The position numbers and the translations under genes were made by a program. This document shows positions 33,794 to 41,932 of a stretch of DNA of 64,000 nucleotides, piece after piece. The notes beneath the pieces were generated by a model. That model searched no databases. It was not told the origin of the DNA and saw only the letters and a program-made list of their open reading frames with translations. The stretch is from an uncultured Paracoccaceae bacterium (GTDB taxonomy: Bacteria > Pseudomonadota > Alphaproteobacteria > Rhodobacterales > Rhodobacteraceae). The stretch covers positions 124,001 to 188,000 of the forward strand of contig CANMQO010000005.1 of the NCBI GenBank assembly GCA_947500055.1, read 5' to 3'. Within the stretch, counting starts at the first letter, position 1. Every line of letters begins with the position of its first letter.

Positions 33794-34645
33794 TTATTTT
33801 CGTTGCGAGGGGTGCCAGAAGGTCACCCAACTCTCGATCCATGCCATCAAACCATAAAACGCGCTTCCGGCGAGCGCTGCCACCACTATCTCTGCCCATA
33901 CCATATCAAGTGCCAGCTGGCCCACCGATGTGGATATCCGAAACCCCATGCCTACCGTGGGTGAACCAAAGAATTCCGCTACAATTGCCCCGATCAAGGC
34001 CAATGTCGTGGCGATTTTCAGCCCGTTGAAAATGAATGGCATCGCCGCCGGCAGGCGCAGCCTGAACAGGGTCGCCCAATATCCTGCCCCGTAGGTGCGC
34101 ATCAGATCCCGTTGCATGGATGTGGTGTCACGCAGCCCCGCCACCGTGTTCACGAGAATGGGGAAAAACACCATGACTGCAACAACCGCCGCCTTGGATT
34201 GCCAATCGCTGCCCAACCAACGCACAAAGATCGGGGCGGTCCCCACAATCGGCAGTGCAGCCATGAAGCCGCCCACCGGCAGGATACCCCGGGTCAGGAA
34301 ATCCGAACGGTCGGCAAGGATGGCCACACCAAAGGCCGCAAGGCCACCAATGATATATCCGGTCATCGCCCCTTTGATGATTGTCTGCTCAAAATCGGCC
34401 CAAAGGGTGGGAATTTCGCCAGCGAACCGGTTTGCAATCATTGTGGGTGGTGGCAGGATCACGGGGCTGATCTCAAGCATGCGGACCAGCAATTCCCACA
34501 TGATCAGCAATGTCAGCCCAAAGATGGCCGGCACCAGCAGCTTGACCGCCCGCGTCCCAGCCGCAGCACTCCTCGCCAGAAGGGTGTTCACAAACCACCC
34601 CGCGCCCCAGATGCCAAGCGCACTTATGATCGCCATGCCCGTCAT
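33794..34645 (-). CDS. ABC transporter permease
   Basis: 283 residues with about six membrane helices and the BPD inner-membrane EAA-like loop MQRDLMRTYGAGYWATLFRLRLP-type region near residues 180-200. It pairs with the next permease to make the channel for the NMT1-like transporter. Its start overlaps the stop of the upstream permease gene by 4 bp (ATGA). Confidence 0.9.
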   Translation of the reverse strand: MTGMAIISALGIWGAGWFVNTLLARSAAAGTRAVKLLVPAIFGLTLLIMWELLVRMLEISPVILPPPTMIANRFAGEIPTLWADFEQTIIKGAMTGYIIGGLAAFGVAILADRSDFLTRGILPVGGFMAALPIVGTAPIFVRWLGSDWQSKAAVVAVMVFFPILVNTVAGLRDTTSMQRDLMRTYGAGYWATLFRLRLPAAMPFIFNGLKIATTLALIGAIVAEFFGSPTVGMGFRISTSVGQLALDMVWAEIVVAALAGSAFYGLMAWIESWVTFWHPSQRK

Positions 34646-35562
34646 GCCGCCTGCATCCCCATGCGACGCAGGGTCCAGCGCTCAATCAGGCTGAACAGCC
34701 CCACCAGTGCCGCCGCGGTAATCGCCGCTGCAAAAAGGGCGGCCCATGTCACCATGGGTTGCCCATATTGATCACCCACCAGCATCCGCGCGCCAAACCC
34801 GGCCCGCGCCCCCGTGGGCAGTTCGGCCACAATGGCCCCGACAAGTGACGCCGAAATGCCGATCTTGAGCGAGGCAAACAGATAGGGAACAGACGCAGGC
34901 AAGCGCAGTTTCCAGAGCCCTTGCGCCGGGCTGGCGCTATAGGTGCGCAACAGGTCCAGCTGCATCCCATCGGGGCTGCGCAGCCCTTTCACCATGCCAA
35001 CGACAACCGGGAAGAAGCTCAGGTAGGCGCTGATCACCGCCTTCGGCAGCAAGCCCTGAATGCCGATCGCTCCAAGCATCACAATGATCATCGGGGCAAG
35101 GGCGAGGATCGGGATGGTCTGGCTGGCAATCGCCCATGGCATCACGCTCATATCCATCGCCTTGTTGTAGACGATCCCAACCGCCAGCAGGATGCCCAGC
35201 GTGGTCCCAATCGCAAAACCCAGCAAGGTCGCCGACAGCGTTACCCAGCCATGATAGACCAGCGACCGGCGCGAGGTGATTTTCTTGTCAAAAACCGTGT
35301 CCCATAATTCAAAGCCCACCTGATGCGGCGAGGGCAGGCGCGGGCGTTCAAGCAGATAGGTGCGGCCGATCAGGCCGGTGTTCATGAGCGTCAATCCGAT
35401 GCCTGAATAGGCTTGCCGCTCTACCGGGGTTTCGGGCGACACAACCAACCCGTCCCGCTGTGCCTGATCCGCCGTCAGATGCATATTCATTGGCACGACC
35501 GATACAATCCAGAACAGGAAAATCGCAGCGACAATCGTCAGAATGGGCAAGACCGACTTCAA
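34642..35562 (-). CDS. ABC transporter permease
   Basis: 306 residues: one N-terminal helix, a periplasmic stretch containing ERPRLPSPHQVGFEL, then the permease core with EAA-like loop MQLDLLRTYSASPAQGLWKL. It is homologous to the neighbouring permease (LRTYSA/MRTYGA, KLRLPAS/RLRLPAA), so the pair arose by duplication. The start is TTG at 35562 with a GGTGGG-like site; no ATG fits the frame. Confidence 0.88.
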   Translation of the reverse strand: MKSVLPILTIVAAIFLFWIVSVVPMNMHLTADQAQRDGLVVSPETPVERQAYSGIGLTLMNTGLIGRTYLLERPRLPSPHQVGFELWDTVFDKKITSRRSLVYHGWVTLSATLLGFAIGTTLGILLAVGIVYNKAMDMSVMPWAIASQTIPILALAPMIIVMLGAIGIQGLLPKAVISAYLSFFPVVVGMVKGLRSPDGMQLDLLRTYSASPAQGLWKLRLPASVPYLFASLKIGISASLVGAIVAELPTGARAGFGARMLVGDQYGQPMVTWAALFAAAITAAALVGLFSLIERWTLRRMGMQAA

Positions 35563-35601
35563 ATCCCACCCTCATCATTTTGCCAAAAATACTCAAAAAC
35601 C

Positions 35602-36444
35602 CTAGTCATCCGCATGTCCTGCCCGCAAACCATCACGCACCCGGTGCGCAATCTCTATGAATTCAGGGGTATCGCGAATATCCAATGGCCGCTCTTTCGG
35701 CAGCGGGCTGTCAATGACATCCGTGATCCGGCCCGGGCGGGGGGACATGACGACAATCTTGGTGGACAGATAGACGGCTTCGGGGATCGAATGGGTGACA
35801 AATCCAATGGTCTTTTCGGTCCGCGACCAAAGCTGGAGCAGCTGTTCATTCAGGTGATCGCGCACAATTTCATCCAGCGCACCAAAAGGTTCATCCATCA
35901 AGAGAATATCGGCATCAAAGGCAAGCGCGCGGGCAATCGAGGCGCGTTGCTGCATCCCGCCAGAAAGCTGCCATGGAAATTTCTTCTCAAACCCGGCTAG
36001 ATCAACCAGTTCCAACACCCGGGCCACGCGTTCCGCCTGATCGGATCTGGAAAATCCCATGATCTCCAGTGGCAGCTTGATATTGCCGCCGATTGTGCGC
36101 CACGGATATAGGCCCGCCGCCTGAAACACATAACCATATGCCCGCGCGCGCCGCGCCTCATCCGGGGTCATGCCATTAACCGTGATCTCGCCACCGGTTG
36201 GCGTTTCAAGCCCGGCGATGCAGCGCAGAAATGTGGTTTTGCCACAGCCCGACGGGCCGATGAAGCTGACGAAATCACCCTTTCCGATCTCCAGTCCCAC
36301 GTCCTTGAGTGCATGCACCGGCCCGTCATTCGTCTTGAATGTCAGATCGAGGTCACGCGCGACGATCACCGCCTGAGATGGCGGTGACACCTGCGTGTTA
36401 TCCTTTTGCAGAGCTTGCCCCGCCAGTTCGGCAATTGTCGGCAT
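35602..36444 (-). CDS. ABC transporter ATP-binding protein
   Basis: 280 residues with all nucleotide-binding motifs of the nitrate/taurine type: Walker A GPSGCGKTT, Q-loop, signature LSGGMQQRASIARAL, Walker B ILLMDEPFGALDE and the switch histidine in VTHSIPEAV. It drives the NMT1-like importer. Its ATG overlaps the dihydropyrimidinase stop by one base, tying transport directly to the catabolic enzymes. Confidence 0.93.
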   Translation of the reverse strand: MPTIAELAGQALQKDNTQVSPPSQAVIVARDLDLTFKTNDGPVHALKDVGLEIGKGDFVSFIGPSGCGKTTFLRCIAGLETPTGGEITVNGMTPDEARRARAYGYVFQAAGLYPWRTIGGNIKLPLEIMGFSRSDQAERVARVLELVDLAGFEKKFPWQLSGGMQQRASIARALAFDADILLMDEPFGALDEIVRDHLNEQLLQLWSRTEKTIGFVTHSIPEAVYLSTKIVVMSPRPGRITDVIDSPLPKERPLDIRDTPEFIEIAHRVRDGLRAGHADD

Positions 36445-37898
36445 CAGACCCCCGTCGCCGGAATACCTGACCGCTCAACCGGGCGCGGTGCTGTCAGCTC
36501 TTTCCATGTGCTCAGCGCTTTATTCGTTGGCGTGTTGGCCTCGCGCGCGACGAACTTCCCATGCCCTTCCTGTGTGCGCACTTCGCCGTCGTGAATGGCT
36601 ACATGGCCACGGGTCAGGGTAAAGCGGGGCAGGCCTTTGACCTTCTTACCTTCGAACACGTTGTAATCGATGGCGGATTGCTGACTGCCTGCGCTGATGG
36701 TTTTCGATTTTTCCGGATCCCAGACAACCAGATCAGCATCAGCGCCCACCAGAACGGCGCCCTTCCTGGGGTAGCAATTCAGGATCTTCGCGATGTTGGT
36801 CGAGGTGACAGCCACAAATTCGTTCATCGTCAACCGCCCTGTGGCGACGCCATGGGTCCACAACATCGGCATCCGATCCTCAAGCCCGCCGGTTCCATTG
36901 GGGATCTTGGTGAAGTCCCCCACGCCGGATCGTTTCTGTTCGGTGGTGAATGCGCAGTGATCCGTTGCCACCACAGACAGGCTGCCGCTTTGCAGCCCGG
37001 CCCAGAGGCTATCCTGATGCTGCTTGTTCCGGAACGGGGGCGACATGACGCGGCGGGCGGCATGGTCCCAATCCTTGTTGAAATACTCGGATTCATCCAG
37101 CGTCAGATGCTGGATCAGCGGCTCACCCCAGACGCGCTTGCCCTGCTGACGGGCACGGCGGATCGCCTCATGCGCTTCCTCGCAAGAGGTATGCACCACA
37201 TAAAGCGGCACGCCCGCCATATCGGCGATCATGATGGCGCGGTTCGTGGCCTCGCCCTCAACCTGAGAAGGCCGGGAATAGGCATGTGCCTCTGGCCCGG
37301 TATTCCCCTCGGCCAGCAGCTTCGCCGTCATCTCGGCCACCACATCGCCGTTTTCGGCGTGAACCATGGCGATGGCGCCCAGTTCGGACAGGCGATTGAA
37401 GGATGAGAACAGCTCATCATCATTCACCATCAGCGCGCCCTTATAGGCGAGGAAGTGTTTGAACGTGTTGATGCCCCGGTCCTTCACGACCGTTTCCATG
37501 TCGTTGAACACCTGCTCGCCCCACCAGGTGACGGCCATGTGGAACGAATAGTCGCAATTCGCGCGGGTCGATTTATTGTCCCAGCGCTTGATCGCATCCA
37601 GCAGGCTTTCGCCCTGATTGGGCAGGCAGAAATCGACAACCATCGTGGTGCCGCCAGCCAGGCCCGCGCGGGTGCCGGATTCAAAATCATCACTGGAATA
37701 GGTGCCCATAAACGGCATTTCCAGATGCACATGCGGGTCGATGCCGCCGGGCATGACATAGCAGCCCGTCGCGTCCAGTTCCTCATCGCCCTTCAAGTCC
37801 GGGCCAATCTCAACGATCTTGCCGCTGTTGATCAGGACATCCGCCTTGTAGGTCAGATCATGCGTGACGATGGTGCCGTTCTTGATGACTTTGGTCAT
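36444..37898 (-). CDS. hydA: Dihydropyrimidinase
   Basis: 484 residues, usual length. It opens the dihydropyrimidine ring of dihydrouracil/dihydrothymine to the N-carbamoyl beta-amino acid. The binuclear metal site is visible: GGIDPHVHLEMPF, the carbamylated lysine region FKHFLAYKGALM, and the histidines in VVHTSCEEAHEAI-type and CAF segments (VVATDHCAF). It overlaps the small upstream gene by 4 bp. It is step two of the reductive pathway begun by PreA/PreT. Confidence 0.95.
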   Translation of the reverse strand: MTKVIKNGTIVTHDLTYKADVLINSGKIVEIGPDLKGDEELDATGCYVMPGGIDPHVHLEMPFMGTYSSDDFESGTRAGLAGGTTMVVDFCLPNQGESLLDAIKRWDNKSTRANCDYSFHMAVTWWGEQVFNDMETVVKDRGINTFKHFLAYKGALMVNDDELFSSFNRLSELGAIAMVHAENGDVVAEMTAKLLAEGNTGPEAHAYSRPSQVEGEATNRAIMIADMAGVPLYVVHTSCEEAHEAIRRARQQGKRVWGEPLIQHLTLDESEYFNKDWDHAARRVMSPPFRNKQHQDSLWAGLQSGSLSVVATDHCAFTTEQKRSGVGDFTKIPNGTGGLEDRMPMLWTHGVATGRLTMNEFVAVTSTNIAKILNCYPRKGAVLVGADADLVVWDPEKSKTISAGSQQSAIDYNVFEGKKVKGLPRFTLTRGHVAIHDGEVRTQEGHGKFVAREANTPTNKALSTWKELTAPRPVERSGIPATGV

Positions 37899-38191
37899 GC
37901 TTCATTCTCCCTCATCTGGCCAACCTGCCAGTCCGTTTCGCTGGCTGTGGCCTTCCAAACTTCATAACCCTGCTCAACTTCTGGGACGGCCCACCTCGAC
38001 AAAAGTTCAATTCCGCAATTTTCACAGAGCGGAACGTAACTTTCGCCTTCAGGGTGGTCATCAAAACCACAGTTGTAGCCCAGCCGCCCGTCATCGCTGT
38101 ATCGCCAGACATAAAGAGGTGGTCGCTCACTGCCTGCTACATGGCGGCAAACGATGTGATAGTCTTTCGCATCGTGCGAGCAAGCAATCAC
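37895..38191 (-). CDS. Small cysteine-rich protein in the pyrimidine operon
   Basis: 98 residues from the GTG at 38191, which overlaps the hydrolase stop as GTGA; the stop overlaps hydA as ATGA. Both overlaps argue that it is real, although an upstream in-frame start exists. Cysteines are placed as CSHDAKDYHIVCRH, YNCGFDD and PLCENCGIEL, with several nearby histidines, so zinc binding is likely. No family is recognised; a role in enzyme maturation or regulation of the pathway is only an inference. Confidence 0.68.
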   Translation of the reverse strand: MIACSHDAKDYHIVCRHVAGSERPPLYVWRYSDDGRLGYNCGFDDHPEGESYVPLCENCGIELLSRWAVPEVEQGYEVWKATASETDWQVGQMRENEA

Positions 38192-39438
38192 CCCACAATC
38201 TCCGCCGTTTCGACCACCGCATGGAACAGCACATCCGTCCCCGCCCGCGCCCATTCCGGTGAAATCTCTTCCGCCTCGTTATGGCTTAACCCGTCCACGC
38301 AGGGGCACATCACCATGGATGTCGGGTAGAGGTCGTTGATCCAGCAGGCGTCATGCCCCGCGCCCGAAACGATATCCATGTGGGAATAGCCCAACCGCTC
38401 TGCCGCGTTCCGCACGGCCTTTACGCAACCTTCGTCAAAGGCGGGCGGATCGAATTGGCCGACGATTTCCGCGTCAAAAGTCACCCCGATCTCTTCGCAA
38501 AGCTTCGGTGCGCGTTCCATCAACTCATCTACCATCCCATTCAGCTTATCCAAGAGATGCGTGCGCATATCGACGGTAAAGACCACCTTGCCGGGGATGA
38601 TGTTGCGTGAATTCGGATACACATCGATATGGCCGATGGCGCCCACCGCGTTGGGCTGGTTTTTCATCGCAATTTCGTGGACCAGTTCAGTGATCAGGGC
38701 GAGGCCGCGCCCCGCATTCTTGCGCATATGCATCGGGGTCGAGCCAGTGTGGCTTTCCTTGCCCGTCACCGTGCATTCGATCCAGCGCAGGCCCTGCCCG
38801 TGGGTGACAACACCGATATCCTTGCCCTCGGCCTCCAGGATCGGGCCTTGTTCGATATGCAGTTCAAAGAAGGCGTGCATCTTGCGGTCGCCCACCTTTT
38901 CGGGGCCCTTCCAACCGATCCGCTCCAACTCATCGCCAAAACGTTTGCCATCGGCATCCACGCGGTCATTGGCCCATTCCAGTGTATGTTTGCCTGCAAA
39001 AACGCCGGAGGCGAGCATGGCCGGGGCGTAGCGCGTGCCTTCCTCATTTGTCCAGTTGGTGACGACAATCGGGTGCTTCGTCTTGATGTCGAGGTCGTTC
39101 AATGTGCGCAGAATTTCGAGACCGCCCAATACGCCCAGCACCCCGTCATATTTACCGCCTGTGGGCTGCGTATCAAGATGGGAGCCGACATAGACAGGCA
39201 GCGCATCGGGATCGGTACCTTCGCGGCGGGCAAACATATTGCCGATCTCATCAACACCCATGGTGCAGCCTGCCGCCTCGCACCATTTCTGAAACAGGTG
39301 GCGGCCTTCGCTATCTTCGTCGGTCAAGGTCTGGCGGTTGTTGCCACCCGCGATGCCGGGGCCGATCTTGGCCATTTCCATCAGGCTGTCCCACAGACGT
39401 TCACCGTTGATACGCAGGTTCTCACCGGGGGATGGCAT
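38188..39438 (-). CDS. hyuC: Zn-dependent hydrolase, beta-ureidopropionase/N-carbamoyl amino acid hydrolase
   Basis: 416 residues from ATG 39438 (AAGGAG upstream). It belongs to the M20-like amidohydrolase family: GSHLDTQPTGGKYDGVLGVL carries the first metal ligands, NEEGTRYAP the catalytic glutamates, ELHIEQGPILE the next histidine, and GAGHDACW a C-terminal histidine. It splits N-carbamoyl-beta-alanine to beta-alanine, CO2 and ammonia, the third step. It is the first gene of the operon, directly beside the RutR-type operator. Confidence 0.92.
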   Translation of the reverse strand: MPSPGENLRINGERLWDSLMEMAKIGPGIAGGNNRQTLTDEDSEGRHLFQKWCEAAGCTMGVDEIGNMFARREGTDPDALPVYVGSHLDTQPTGGKYDGVLGVLGGLEILRTLNDLDIKTKHPIVVTNWTNEEGTRYAPAMLASGVFAGKHTLEWANDRVDADGKRFGDELERIGWKGPEKVGDRKMHAFFELHIEQGPILEAEGKDIGVVTHGQGLRWIECTVTGKESHTGSTPMHMRKNAGRGLALITELVHEIAMKNQPNAVGAIGHIDVYPNSRNIIPGKVVFTVDMRTHLLDKLNGMVDELMERAPKLCEEIGVTFDAEIVGQFDPPAFDEGCVKAVRNAAERLGYSHMDIVSGAGHDACWINDLYPTSMVMCPCVDGLSHNEAEEISPEWARAGTDVLFHAVVETAEIVG

Positions 39439-39458
39439 GTGGCTCTCCTTCATCTTTG

Positions 39459-39476
39459 TTTGACCAACTGGTCAAA
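39459..39476. promoter_or_regulatory. RutR-type operator between hyuC and rutR
   Basis: TTTGACCA-AC-TGGTCAAA is a perfect inverted repeat and contains the published E. coli RutR consensus TTGACCA-nn-TGGTCAA in full. It lies 21 bp upstream of the hyuC start and about 95 bp before rutR. A weaker half-matched copy (TTTACCA...GTCAA) follows at 39493-39507. It probably represses the hyuC-hydA-ABC operon, and perhaps rutR, until uracil or thymine is present. Confidence 0.82.
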
Positions 39477-39569
39477 ACAACGCTAACAGAGGTTTACCAA
39501 CAGTCAAGTTTTCCCGACGGGCCAGGCTGCGATATCGTCAAACGGCTGCAATTTGAGCAAAGGCACATC

Positions 39570-40172
39570 ATGACCAAACCGCCGACCCGTATCCAGAAAC
39601 GCAACAGGGCGGCGATCCTGACAGCTGGGTTGGACGTGTTTTCGAAGTTCGGATTTCGGGGATCGACCTTAGATCAGATTGCGGCGGCGGCGGGCCTGTC
39701 AAAGCCAAACCTGTTGTATTACTTCCCCTCAAAAGACGCGATTTACACAGCCTTGCTGGAGCGGTTGCTTGAAACCTGGCTGGCCCCCTTGCAGCAGATG
39801 CGCCAGGATGGCGACCCGGTTCAGGAGATCCTTGATTACGCGCGGCGCAAGCTTGAAATGAGCCGGGACTATCCACGCGAGAGCCGACTATTTGCAAATG
39901 AAATCGTCCAGGGGGCGCCGCATATTGCAGATAACCTGAGCGGTGAACTGCGCGCCCTGGTTGATGAAAAGGCGGCGATCGTCAGGGAATGGTCAGAGGC
40001 GGGATTGATCGCGGATGTGGATCCGCATCATTTGATTTTCTCGATCTGGGCACTGACCCAGCACTATGCCGATTTTGATGTGCAAATCCGTGCTGTTCTG
40101 GGGACGGACGATCCGTTTGTGGGGGCAGCGCCGTTCATCGATCATGTCATGCGCAGTGTTCTGCGCGCATGA
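39570..40172 (+). CDS. rutR: TetR-family pyrimidine regulator RutR
   Basis: 200 residues from ATG 39570; the longer frame to 39432 would read through the operator. The N-terminal helix-turn-helix is AAILTAGLDVFSKFGFRGST...LSKPNLLYYFPSKDAIY, and the C-terminal domain has SRLFANEIVQGAPHI, diagnostic for RutR/YcdC. RutR releases DNA when it binds uracil or thymine. It is divergent from the pyrimidine operon, and matching operators lie beside hyuC and preT. Confidence 0.92.
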   Translation: MTKPPTRIQKRNRAAILTAGLDVFSKFGFRGSTLDQIAAAAGLSKPNLLYYFPSKDAIYTALLERLLETWLAPLQQMRQDGDPVQEILDYARRKLEMSRDYPRESRLFANEIVQGAPHIADNLSGELRALVDEKAAIVREWSEAGLIADVDPHHLIFSIWALTQHYADFDVQIRAVLGTDDPFVGAAPFIDHVMRSVLRA

Positions 40173-40311
40173 AGCGTTTCGGCGTCAAATTGCATTGCCG
40201 TTCGACGCATCCTCAATTCGGGTGAACGCGATGTTTCAACAAAAAGGCAAACCGCCATTGTCTGGCATTGTGGTAAGATTTTCGAAACCATAATAGGCCT
40301 AGCGTTGGCGC

Positions 40312-40557
40312 ATGAGACAGATACAGATGCGCCACACCCGATTTGCAAAGGGAAATCCCGCGTTCTTTCACCAGCTGTTTGGCGCGAAGGCTGCGTTGTC
40401 AGGTGGTATTGTCAGGCGTGCGGTCCGCGATGTTGAGCGTGAAGTCGGGCGTGATGCCATGATTGCAGAAGTGGCGCGACGTGGATTTCACCTGATTGAG
40501 TGTGCCGACCAGTTTGTCGTCATTTGCGCATCTGATCATCTGACAGTGCATGTTTGA
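40312..40557 (+). CDS. Small conserved-looking protein of unknown function
   Basis: 81 residues, MRQIQMRHTRFAKGNPAFFH... ending in FVVICASDHLTVHV. It looks like a real small protein (mixed alpha/beta, no low complexity), with a second possible ATG at 40330. Similar-looking short ORFs occur in Rhodobacteraceae, but I know no function. It lies between rutR and the paired terminators. Confidence 0.55.
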   Translation: MRQIQMRHTRFAKGNPAFFHQLFGAKAALSGGIVRRAVRDVEREVGRDAMIAEVARRGFHLIECADQFVVICASDHLTVHV

Positions 40558-40562
40558 GAAAA

Positions 40563-40621
40563 CAAAGTCTTCGTCACGAAGACTTTGTCGTCGTGCAGAC
40601 TTTTCGTGACGAAAAGTCTGC
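40563..40621. terminator. Two tandem palindromes between convergent genes
   Basis: 40563-40587 is CAAAGTCTTCG-TCA-CGAAGACTTTG; 40595-40621 is GCAGACTTTTCG-TGA-CGAAAAGTCTGC. They have 11- and 12-bp perfect stems with three-base loops. They separate the small ORF (+) from preA (-) and probably stop transcription from both sides. Confidence 0.75.
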
Positions 40622-40627
40622 TTGCCC

Positions 40628-41932
40628 TCACTCAGCAGCAACAGCACCTGGATTATTCGGGTGCGTTGTCCAATTGGCATATTCCTTTTCAACCCTCTTG
40701 CCAGTGCGTGGGTCAACGTCGCCGGGTTTCATCGGCTCCATCATGATGCAGTTTTCAACCGGGCAAACATCGACGCATAGGTTGCAGGCAACGCATTCTT
40801 CATCAATCACCGTGAATGACCGGTCCGCGGACATCGCAATCGCCTGATGGCTCGTGTCCTCACAAGCCGCATAGCAACGGCCGCATTTGATGCAGTCATC
40901 CTGATTGATCTTGGCCTTTGCCACGTAGTTGAGGTTCAGATACTGCCAGTCCGTGACGTTCGGCACCGCGCGCCCGACGACCTCCTCCACGGAACGATAG
41001 CCTTTTTCGTCCATCCATTGCGAAAGGCCGCTGATCATTTCCTGCACGACCTTGAATCCATACGTCATTGCCGCCGTGCAGACCTGTACATTGCCACATC
41101 CCAGGCTGATAAATTCGGCCGCATCGCGCCAGGTTGTGATGCCGCCAATGCCGCTGATTGGCAGGCCGCGGGTTTCGGGGTTACGGGCAATCTCTGACAC
41201 CATCGACATCGCAATTGGTTTCACCGCAGGGCCGCAATAGCCGCCATGTGATCCTTTGCCATCAATGGAAGGTTCCGGTGACATTGTATCAAGATTCACC
41301 GAAGTAATTGAATTGATGGTGTTAATCAGACTCACCGCATCGGCGCCACCGCGCATGGCGGCTGCTGCGGGTTTGCGCACATCGGTGATGTTGGGTGTCA
41401 GTTTCACGATCACCGGTTTGTCGTAATACTGCTTGCACCAGCGGGTGACCATTTCGATATATTCCGGCACCTGTCCCACAGCTGCACCCATTCCGCGTTC
41501 GGACATGCCATGCGGGCAGCCAAAGTTCAGTTCAATGCCATCAGCGCCGGTTGCGGCGACACGGGGCAGGATGGCTTTCCAGGCCTCTTCCTCGCAGGGG
41601 ACCATGATGCTGACGATAATGGCCCGGTCCGGATAGTCGGCTTTGACCCGGGTGATTTCCTCAAGATTGGTTTCCAGAGGCCTGTCGGTGATCAGTTCGA
41701 TGTTATTGAGGCCCAGCAATCGCCGGTCAGCGCCATAGATGGCACCGTAGCGTGGACCGTTGACATTCACGACCGGTGGTCCTTCTGCGCCGAGGGTTTT
41801 CCAGACGACACCACCCCAGCCAGCCTCGAAGGCGCGGCGCACATTGTATTCCTTGTCCGTTGGCGGGGCCGAGGCCAGCCAGAACGGGTTGGGGCTTTTG
41901 ATACCCAGAAATTCTGTTGTGAGATCAGCCAT
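40628..41932 (-). CDS. preA: NAD-dependent dihydropyrimidine dehydrogenase subunit PreA
   Basis: 434 residues. An FMN-binding dihydroorotate dehydrogenase-like barrel (KSPNPFWLASAPPTDKEYN, LNFGCPHGMSERGMGAAVG, GIGGITTWRDAAEF) is followed by a C-terminal ferredoxin domain with CIKCGRCYAACED and CVACNLCVDVCPVENC, two 4Fe-4S clusters. With PreT it reduces uracil or thymine to the dihydro form using NADH. It overlaps the preT end by 8 bp. Confidence 0.95.
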   Translation of the reverse strand: MADLTTEFLGIKSPNPFWLASAPPTDKEYNVRRAFEAGWGGVVWKTLGAEGPPVVNVNGPRYGAIYGADRRLLGLNNIELITDRPLETNLEEITRVKADYPDRAIIVSIMVPCEEEAWKAILPRVAATGADGIELNFGCPHGMSERGMGAAVGQVPEYIEMVTRWCKQYYDKPVIVKLTPNITDVRKPAAAAMRGGADAVSLINTINSITSVNLDTMSPEPSIDGKGSHGGYCGPAVKPIAMSMVSEIARNPETRGLPISGIGGITTWRDAAEFISLGCGNVQVCTAAMTYGFKVVQEMISGLSQWMDEKGYRSVEEVVGRAVPNVTDWQYLNLNYVAKAKINQDDCIKCGRCYAACEDTSHQAIAMSADRSFTVIDEECVACNLCVDVCPVENCIMMEPMKPGDVDPRTGKRVEKEYANWTTHPNNPGAVAAE

